A DNA stretch of 64,000 nt from positions 25,614 to 89,613 of the forward strand of contig JAAWDS010000048.1 of NCBI GenBank assembly GCA_022793895.1. The letters are read 5' to 3'. This document shows, in pieces, positions 59,008 through 64,000 of this stretch. A program made the position numbers and the translations under genes. This DNA is from Provencibacterium sp. Its GTDB lineage: Bacteria > Bacillota > Clostridia > Oscillospirales > Ruminococcaceae. Positions within the stretch are counted from its first letter, which is position 1, and each line of letters opens with the position of its first letter. The notes beneath the pieces were generated by a model that saw nothing but the letters and a program-made list of their open reading frames with translations, was not told the origin of the DNA and did no database searches.

Positions 59008-60291
59008 TTGGAAAAATATGTAATTTCCGGTGGAAAGCCGCTTAAAGGGGACGTTACCATCAGCGGCGCAAAGAACGCCGCGGTCGCCATTCTTCCGGCG
59101 ACCCTTCTCGCAGGCGGCCGCTATGTGATCGAGAACATTCCGAATATTCGGGATGTCACCATCTCCTTAAAGATCCTGCGCGAGCTGGGCGCGAGCGTGC
59201 GCATGCTCGATCGCTCGACCGTTCAGATTGATTCCACCCATATCCATGATTCCTTCGTTTCTTATGAGCTCGCGCGGCAGATGCGGGCCAGCTACTATTT
59301 CTTGGGCGCTCTTCTCGGACGCTTTGGCCGTGCGAGCGTTTCCATGCCAGGCGGCTGCGATTTAGGCGCGCGCCCGATCGATCAGCACATCAAGGGTCTG
59401 GAAGCGCTCGGCGCGGAAATTTCGATCGATCACGGCGTTGTAAACGCCGGCTGCACCCAGATGGTCGGCTCCCACATTTATTTTGACGGCGTTTCGGTCG
59501 GCGCCACCATCAATCTCATGTTGGCCGCGGTCAAATCCAAGGGGCTGACCATTTTGGAAAACGTTGCCAAGGAGCCGCACGTCGTCGATCTAGCCAACTT
59601 CTTAAACTCGATGGGGGCGGATATCCGCGGCGCGGGTACCGACGTGATCAAAATCCACGGGGTGGATTTGCTGCACGCTACCTCCTACTCGATCATCCCC
59701 GATCAAATCGAAGCGGGCACCTATATGATTGCGGCGGCTGCAACCTGCGGCGACGTCACCATCCGCAACGTGATCCCCAAGCATCTCGAATCGATCACCC
59801 AGAAGCTCATCAAGGCGGGCGCGCAGGTGGATGAATATGATGACGCCGTGCATGTCACGCGCACCGGGCCTGTGAATAAAATCAACGTGAAAACGCTGCC
59901 GCATCCCGGCTTCCCCACCGATATGCAGCCGCAGATGACGGTGCTTCTTACCCTGGCCGAAGGGACCAGCATTGTCACCGAAGGAATTTGGGATAACCGC
60001 TTCCGCTATGTGGACGAGCTGTGCCGGATGGGAGCCAACATCCAGGTGGATGGGACGGTGGCCGTTGTAGAGGGCGTCCAGGAGCTGAAGGCCGCCCCGG
60101 TCCGGGCTACCGACCTGCGCGCCGGCGCCGCTCTGCTGATCGCCGCCCTGGTCGCTGAGGGGACCAGCGAAATTGAAGATATCTACCATTTGGAACGGGG
60201 CTATGAGGATATCTGCGGTAAAATGCGGTTGTTGGGGGCAAGCATTAAAAAGGTCGTTACGGCGGACAACGAATTGGCAAAGGCGCTTTAA
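59008..60291 (+). CDS. murA: UDP-N-acetylglucosamine 1-carboxyvinyltransferase
   Basis: First committed enzyme of peptidoglycan synthesis: adds enolpyruvate from PEP to UDP-GlcNAc. 427 residues with the inside-out barrel pattern of the EPSP synthase family. Cys117 in MPGGCDLGARPIDQHIKGLEALGA is the active-site Cys that fosfomycin alkylates. GAKNAAVAILPATLL near residue 20 holds the substrate Lys-Asn pair. Start TTG at 59008, 8 bp after GAAGGAGAG. Firmicutes often have two copies; whether this is the primary one is not decidable here. Confidence 0.95.
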   Translation: MEKYVISGGKPLKGDVTISGAKNAAVAILPATLLAGGRYVIENIPNIRDVTISLKILRELGASVRMLDRSTVQIDSTHIHDSFVSYELARQMRASYYFLGALLGRFGRASVSMPGGCDLGARPIDQHIKGLEALGAEISIDHGVVNAGCTQMVGSHIYFDGVSVGATINLMLAAVKSKGLTILENVAKEPHVVDLANFLNSMGADIRGAGTDVIKIHGVDLLHATSYSIIPDQIEAGTYMIAAAATCGDVTIRNVIPKHLESITQKLIKAGAQVDEYDDAVHVTRTGPVNKINVKTLPHPGFPTDMQPQMTVLLTLAEGTSIVTEGIWDNRFRYVDELCRMGANIQVDGTVAVVEGVQELKAAPVRATDLRAGAALLIAALVAEGTSEIEDIYHLERGYEDICGKMRLLGASIKKVVTADNELAKAL

Positions 60292-60383
60292 CCTGGTCAT
60301 TCCCTCGCGGACAACGCGGGGGAATCTGTCGTTTATCCCCATCCGCCGGACAAGCCCTACCCGGCAGAAGAACGGAGGCAGCT

Positions 60384-60878
60384 ATGGAACTGAGAACTAT
60401 CGGCTTTCACAATTTATGGGAAATTGTCCGCCTCTCGGTGAAGGAATCGCAAAAGAGCTTCGTCGCTTCCAATACGGTCAGCCTGTTGGAAGCCTATGCC
60501 GCCCTCTCTTCTGGCTGCACCGCCCTTCCTTTCGGGCTCTATGAGGGGGAACAGCCTGTCGGCTTTGTGATGTTTGGGTATGGAAAAACGGAGGACGGCG
60601 ACGAGCCGGACATTGCCGAAGGGAACTACTGCCTGTGGCGGTTCATGATCGACGAACGCTTCCAGGGAAAGGGGCTTGGCCGGAAAGCGCTGGAGGCTTC
60701 CCTGCGGTATCTGCAAACCTTTCCCTGCGGGGAAGCCGGTTATTGCTGGCTCTCTTATGAGCCGGAGAATACGGTAGCCCGTGCGCTCTATCAATCGGCA
60801 GGCTTTATCGAAACCGGCGCGACCTGCGGCAATGAACGGGTAGCCGTGTTAGAGCTGCGCAAAACGATTCCTACATAA
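60384..60878 (+). CDS. GNAT-family N-acetyltransferase, spermine/spermidine type
   Basis: A 164-residue acetyltransferase. VRLSVKESQKSFVASNTVSLLEAYAAL is typical of the BltD/SpsC-like polyamine acetyltransferase branch; IDERFQGKGLGRKALEASL is the acetyl-CoA loop and SYEPENTVARALYQSAGF the closing part. Polyamine specificity is inferred from the N-terminal pattern only. 12 bp before yycJ, probably co-transcribed. Confidence 0.82.
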   Translation: MELRTIGFHNLWEIVRLSVKESQKSFVASNTVSLLEAYAALSSGCTALPFGLYEGEQPVGFVMFGYGKTEDGDEPDIAEGNYCLWRFMIDERFQGKGLGRKALEASLRYLQTFPCGEAGYCWLSYEPENTVARALYQSAGFIETGATCGNERVAVLELRKTIPT

Positions 60879-60889
60879 GAGGTGCCCAG

Positions 60890-61672
60890 ATGACCCAACT
60901 TTTCACCCTATTTTCCTCGAGCGCAGGCAACTGTACAGCCATTTCCAGCGGCCGCACAACGCTGCTGGTCGACGCCGGAGGAAGCTGCCGCCGGATTACT
61001 GCCGCCTTGCAGGATCACGGGATCGATCCACGCAGCATTGCAGGCATTGTGCTGACCCATGAACATTCCGATCACATCTCTGCGCTCCGGGTGCTGCTGC
61101 GCAGGCTGGATATTCCCGTTTTCGGCACATTTGCCACCATTAACTATCTGGCGGACAACGACTTGGTTCCTCCCGGCGCCCAGCTCTGCCCCGTCGCCGG
61201 CGGCGGGATGATCGGAGATATTGCCTTTGATCTCTTCCCTACCCAGCACGATGCCGGGGATACCTGCGGCTATACCTTTTTTACACCGGATGGAAAAAAG
61301 ATCGGATTCGCCACCGATCTAGGGAAATTTACCGATGTGGTGGCGTCCAACCTCTGCGGCAGCGATGCCGTCGTGCTCGAATCGAATTATGATCCGCACA
61401 TGCTGGAGGTCTCCGGCTATCCTTATGGACTCATACGGCGCATCAAAGGGGAATATGGCCACCTCTCCAACGAGGACTGCGCCGCCGGTTGCGCGCACCT
61501 GCTGCGCTCCGGCGTCCGGCACTTTCTGCTGGCGCACACCAGCAAGCAAAACAATTTGGAGGAGCTGGCCTATCAAACCACCCTTTGCGCGCTGGAAAGC
61601 AGCGGCGGGACGCCGGAGGTTCAGCTAGAGGTGGCGCCTAAATTCAGCAGCTCGCCGGTCCTAATGATTTAA
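60890..61672 (+). CDS. YycJ/WalJ-type metallo-beta-lactamase-fold hydrolase
   Basis: A 260-residue metallo-beta-lactamase-fold protein. The metal motif is THEHSDH (His57, His59, Asp61, His62), preceded by SSAGNCTAISSGRTTLLVDAGGSCRRI, the usual N terminus of YycJ/WalJ. YycJ is implicated in DNA repair and is a nuclease in some species; it normally lies with the walRK genes, absent here. YTFFTPDGKKIGFATDLGKF and LLAHTSKQNN are also in place. rlmH follows, as in many Firmicutes. Confidence 0.88.
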   Translation: MTQLFTLFSSSAGNCTAISSGRTTLLVDAGGSCRRITAALQDHGIDPRSIAGIVLTHEHSDHISALRVLLRRLDIPVFGTFATINYLADNDLVPPGAQLCPVAGGGMIGDIAFDLFPTQHDAGDTCGYTFFTPDGKKIGFATDLGKFTDVVASNLCGSDAVVLESNYDPHMLEVSGYPYGLIRRIKGEYGHLSNEDCAAGCAHLLRSGVRHFLLAHTSKQNNLEELAYQTTLCALESSGGTPEVQLEVAPKFSSSPVLMI

Positions 61673-61710
61673 GGGAATATCCCGAATGCTTCGCATGGGG
61701 ATATTCCCTT
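61671..61710 (+). terminator. Terminator after yycJ
   Basis: The arms at 61671-61683 and 61698-61710 (AAGGGAATATCCC and its complement) pair over 13 bp, and the stem starts inside the TAA stop. CATTCTTTTCC follows. Confidence 0.65.
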
Positions 61711-61802
61711 CATTCTTTTCCGCCTACCGGTTGGGAGGCGCGCAGCCGTATACAGGCTTTTCCGGCCGGCTGCATATTTTAAAGACAAAGCGGAGGAACC
61801 AG

Positions 61803-62282
61803 ATGAATTGCACCATTCTTTGTATCGGCAAACTGAAGGAACGCTATTGGAGCGAAGCCTGCGGAGAATATTTAAAACGGCTAAACGCCTACTGCAAGCC
61901 GCAGATCATCGAGTTGGCCGAATACCGGCTCCCGGATTCCCCTTCGCCCGCCCAGATCGAAAAGGCCTTGGAGCAGGAGGGGGCCGCCATTCTGCAAAGG
62001 CTGCCGGCCGGCAGCCTGCTCATCAGCCTGTGCGTGGAAGGGGAGCATTTAAGCAGCGAAGCCTTTTCGGAAGCCCTCTCCCGCTATGCGGTAGGAGGGA
62101 CCAGCAGCTTCACGTTCGCCGTTGGGGGATCGTTTGGCCTTTCAGAAGCGGTCAAGCGCCAAAGCGCCCGGAGGCTTTCGATGTCCGATATGACCTTCCC
62201 TCACCAGCTTGCCAGGGTGATGCTACTGGAGCAGCTCTACCGCGCCTTTTCTATCCAGGCGCATACGAAATACCATAAATAG
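61803..62282 (+). CDS. rlmH: 23S rRNA (pseudouridine1915-N3)-methyltransferase
   Basis: A 159-residue SPOUT-class methyltransferase that methylates pseudouridine 1915 in helix 69 of 23S rRNA in the assembled ribosome. CIGKLKERYW at the N terminus, LISLCVEGEHLSSEAFSE, FAVGGSFGLSEAV and the C-terminal LSMSDMTFPHQLARVMLLEQLYRAF and KYHK are the family signature with the SAM knot. The ATG at 61803 with CGGAGGAACC upstream gives the correct length; an in-frame start at 61686 would overlap the terminator. Confidence 0.95.
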   Translation: MNCTILCIGKLKERYWSEACGEYLKRLNAYCKPQIIELAEYRLPDSPSPAQIEKALEQEGAAILQRLPAGSLLISLCVEGEHLSSEAFSEALSRYAVGGTSSFTFAVGGSFGLSEAVKRQSARRLSMSDMTFPHQLARVMLLEQLYRAFSIQAHTKYHK

Positions 62283-62344
62283 AGCGCACGTCCATTCTAC
62301 ATTGTTTAGATCTCTGTAAGGGCGAACACAGAGCCGCAGGAACC

Positions 62345-63643
62345 TCAGGGAGCCGCCCAAAAGGCTTCGGCCGATGTTGTTACCCGTTCAGGCCGCTGCG
62401 CCCAGTAAGGCAGCGAAAAGCCTTCTGGGATGAGCATCCACCGTTCCACCCCTTCTCCGTTCTCTTGTGAAAGGGCGGAGAAATGGACGGCGCTGGAGAA
62501 GCGGAAGGTATTTTTGGTCATATAGGCGCGGTACCAATCCAGAGAGAAAGGCATGCCGTTATGTCCCGCGTCGGTATTTGCAATGAGCTCTTCACCCGTT
62601 ATCAACGCCTGGCGCAGCTGGGGCAGACCGATATAGCGGCCGGATACATCCTGAAGCATGAGGCGGTAGGTAGGATCCAACAGAACCCATTGCTGGAGCT
62701 CGGAGGAATAGGCATGCACCAGCACATGGCATTCCTCGCAGGGATCGTTTTCCGGCAAGCAAGTGACCGGCTTCGCCGGGATGCCGCATAGGCGCAGCAT
62801 CTCCGAAAGAAGAACCGACATGCCGCGACACTCAATCCCCGTACCGCCGGACGAATCATAATAATGGAGCACCGATTGCAGATCGGTAGTCTCCGGCATA
62901 CCGGAGTTTCCGTCGTGTATAAAATGGTTGCATACCACATCCATAACCGCTTTCATCGTTTGCAGATCGCCCGCCTGGACCGCAGAAGCGAGCTCCGGAC
63001 ACCGAGAAATGAGCGGCATCGAGCGATCCCAACGCCAGAGCTCATAGGAAAAAGGGATGGACTCCCCTCCCTGCGAAAAGGAGGGATAAGCGGCGAGCTT
63101 TTCCTGCCAAACGGAGGCTTCCTCATTTTCAAAAACGAAGCGCGGCCCAGCGGTCGGATCGGTAGCGACATCGGAACGTTTATAAAGGGTTACAGGGAAT
63201 TCCTCCCCATACTGCAAAAGCGTTCCGGAGAGCTCCGTCTCGCTGAGCGCATGCAGTTCAATCTCCATCCGCCAGGAGGGATCATAAAGGGAAAAAAGGA
63301 GCTTCCCCTCTGAAATGGACCATTCGTTTGGGAACAGGTAACGATCGCCATAAGACTCAATTTCAAAAACTAAACGTTGGTCTCCCGGCGTACCCAACAC
63401 GTTCATGATCACGGGATCCTCTACATATTTCTCCTTTGTGACCAAGGTTGGAAAAAAACCCGACCAGGAGCCGCACAGAATCGAGGGAAACTGTTCAGCC
63501 GTTACCGCAGACCGCTCAGAAGGAGCGGAAAGACTCAGCAGCCAAGGAGAGTCTATCCCCTGCCGGACAGGGAGAAGATAACTGCTTGCCGTCAAAAAAG
63601 CGGCTAACAAATAGGCCGAAAAAATACGAAGTGTTTTTTTCAT
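62345..63643 (-). CDS. Exported transglutaminase-like protein
   Basis: A 432-residue protein with an N-terminal hydrophobic segment (MKKTLRIFSAYLLAAFLTASSYLL), so exported or membrane-anchored. Residues 45-190 form a beta-rich domain of unknown type. The transglutaminase-like core follows, with the likely triad Cys in GTGIECRGMSVLLSEM near residue 275, His in EECHVLVHAYS, and Asp in WVLLDPTYR. Transglutaminase-like folds serve as proteases, peptide cross-linkers or cyclic-peptide hydrolases; which applies here is not clear. It stands alone between the rlmH end and an rRNA operon. ATG at 63643 after AGAGGAGAC. Confidence 0.75.
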   Translation of the reverse strand: MKKTLRIFSAYLLAAFLTASSYLLPVRQGIDSPWLLSLSAPSERSAVTAEQFPSILCGSWSGFFPTLVTKEKYVEDPVIMNVLGTPGDQRLVFEIESYGDRYLFPNEWSISEGKLLFSLYDPSWRMEIELHALSETELSGTLLQYGEEFPVTLYKRSDVATDPTAGPRFVFENEEASVWQEKLAAYPSFSQGGESIPFSYELWRWDRSMPLISRCPELASAVQAGDLQTMKAVMDVVCNHFIHDGNSGMPETTDLQSVLHYYDSSGGTGIECRGMSVLLSEMLRLCGIPAKPVTCLPENDPCEECHVLVHAYSSELQQWVLLDPTYRLMLQDVSGRYIGLPQLRQALITGEELIANTDAGHNGMPFSLDWYRAYMTKNTFRFSSAVHFSALSQENGEGVERWMLIPEGFSLPYWAQRPERVTTSAEAFWAAP

Positions 63644-63818
63644 AAAGGTCTCCTCTTTTAGATGAACATATTTTCAGTATATCACAAACACTTGATGAAA
63701 AAAGAAATAAAATGAAAACAGCGTTTATAAATCGTTCAGGTATTTTATGGATCTCAGGGCAGGACCAAACTTATATTCTCTATATAAATAGTGGAAAACA
63801 GGGAAGATTTTATTGCAT

Positions 63819-63860
63819 AAAGAAACCCGGAAGATTCATTTAAATCTTCCGGGTTTCTTT
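63819..63860 (-). terminator. Terminator after tRNA-Asn
   Basis: Perfect 18-bp stem (63819-63836 with 63843-63860, loop of 6) one base from the tRNA CCA end; on the minus strand it ends with a T-rich arm (GGGTTTCTTT). It closes the rRNA-tRNA transcript. Confidence 0.85.
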
Positions 63861-63861
63861 A

Positions 63862-63937
63862 TGGCTCCCCAAGTTGGACTCGAACCAACGACCCTGCGGT
63901 TAACAGCCGCATGCTCTACCAACTGAGCTATTGAGGA
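63862..63937 (-). tRNA. tRNA-Asn (GTT)
   Basis: Read on the minus strand it starts TCCTCAA and ends TTGGGGAG plus encoded CCA; the acceptor stem pairs over 7 bp with one G-T. The D arm is AGCTCAGTTGGTAGAGC, the anticodon arm GCGGCTGTTAACCGC with anticodon GTT, and the T arm GTTGGTTCGAGTCCAAC. 76 nt. It lies downstream of a 5S rRNA gene, a frequent place for tRNA-Asn in Firmicutes. Confidence 0.97.
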
Positions 63938-63944
63938 AAATGGA

Positions 63945-63973
63945 TGTCAGCTACTCCAGAAGAGTAGCTGACA
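63945..63973 (-). other. 12-bp hairpin between 5S rRNA and tRNA-Asn
   Basis: TGTCAGCTACTC (63945-63956) and GAGTAGCTGACA (63962-63973) pair perfectly with loop CAGAA. No T-run follows, so it is more likely an RNA-processing stem that separates the 5S and tRNA transcripts than a terminator. Confidence 0.6.
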
Positions 63974-63975
63974 GG

Positions 63976-64000
63976 AGCCGGCATCGACCTATCTTACCAG
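63976..64000 (-). rRNA. rrf: 5S rRNA, 3' end (partial)
   Basis: On the minus strand the last bases read CTGGTAAGATAGGTCGATGC then CGGCT, which fits the 3' end of clostridial 5S rRNA (loop E/helix IV G-G-T-A-A-G-A-T-A-G-G-T and closing stem). The gene continues beyond the window; the exact end is approximate. Together with tRNA-Asn it marks the tail of an rRNA operon. Confidence 0.75.

Overview
The window looks like chromosome from a spore-forming anaerobic Firmicute of the Clostridia, most like gut Oscillospirales/Ruminococcaceae. Supporting signs are spoIIM, a SCIFF-peptide radical SAM maturase, the sepF-ylmH-divIVA division block, the miaB-(ylbF family)-mutS order, endonuclease-type MutL and a high G+C content. 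Most genes have clear Shine-Dalgarno sites, and TTG starts are frequent. The placement is inferred from gene content, not from a marker-gene tree.

Layout. 1-4424 (+): probable end of the SCIFF precursor gene, its maturase, spoIIM, a YesL-like membrane protein, ispD and ispF. 4541-14115: a LacI-family regulator divergent from a myo-inositol operon (iolC, iolD, iolB, an iron alcohol dehydrogenase, iolG, iolE, iolJ). 14325-27916: a glycan locus. On the minus strand are two sulfatases, a GH88 unsaturated uronyl hydrolase, a GH39 protein that reads as an alpha-L-iduronidase, and an LplBC-type ABC importer with its lipoprotein. Divergent on the plus strand are a membrane-anchored AraC regulator and a second GH88. 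The catabolic enzymes have no signal peptides, so the model is import of sulfated glycosaminoglycan oligosaccharides (heparan or dermatan type) followed by desulfation and hydrolysis in the cytoplasm. 28108-30716: a frameshifted methyltransferase, a divergent NagB-like protein and a divergent triosephosphate isomerase paralogue. 30897-38594 (-): mutS, a YlbF-family gene, miaB, tgt and a YitT-type membrane protein, interrupted at 35.5-36.5 kb by a scar holding a small phage-type gene and an IS30 transposase remnant. 38867-43961: a glycerophosphodiester phosphodiesterase, a split transketolase, a HAD phosphatase, a RluD-type pseudouridine synthase and lspA. 44101-57533 (-): ileS, divIVA, ylmH, sepF, yggS, an HlyD-like protein, a GNAT, miaA, an AlkZ-like protein, mutL, two small membrane proteins and a DUF2087 regulator. 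57974-62282 (+): corA, murA, a GNAT, yycJ and rlmH. 62345-64000 (-): an exported transglutaminase-like protein, then tRNA-Asn behind the 3' end of a 5S rRNA gene, the tail of an rRNA operon.

Between genes there are many long, perfect inverted repeats (17-21 bp stems). There is also an interspersed repeat, found in at least three intergenic spaces in both orientations, built from CCGG-framed mini-hairpins ending in GGAGG. The two points most worth following are the iduronidase-centred intracellular glycosaminoglycan locus and this repeat family.
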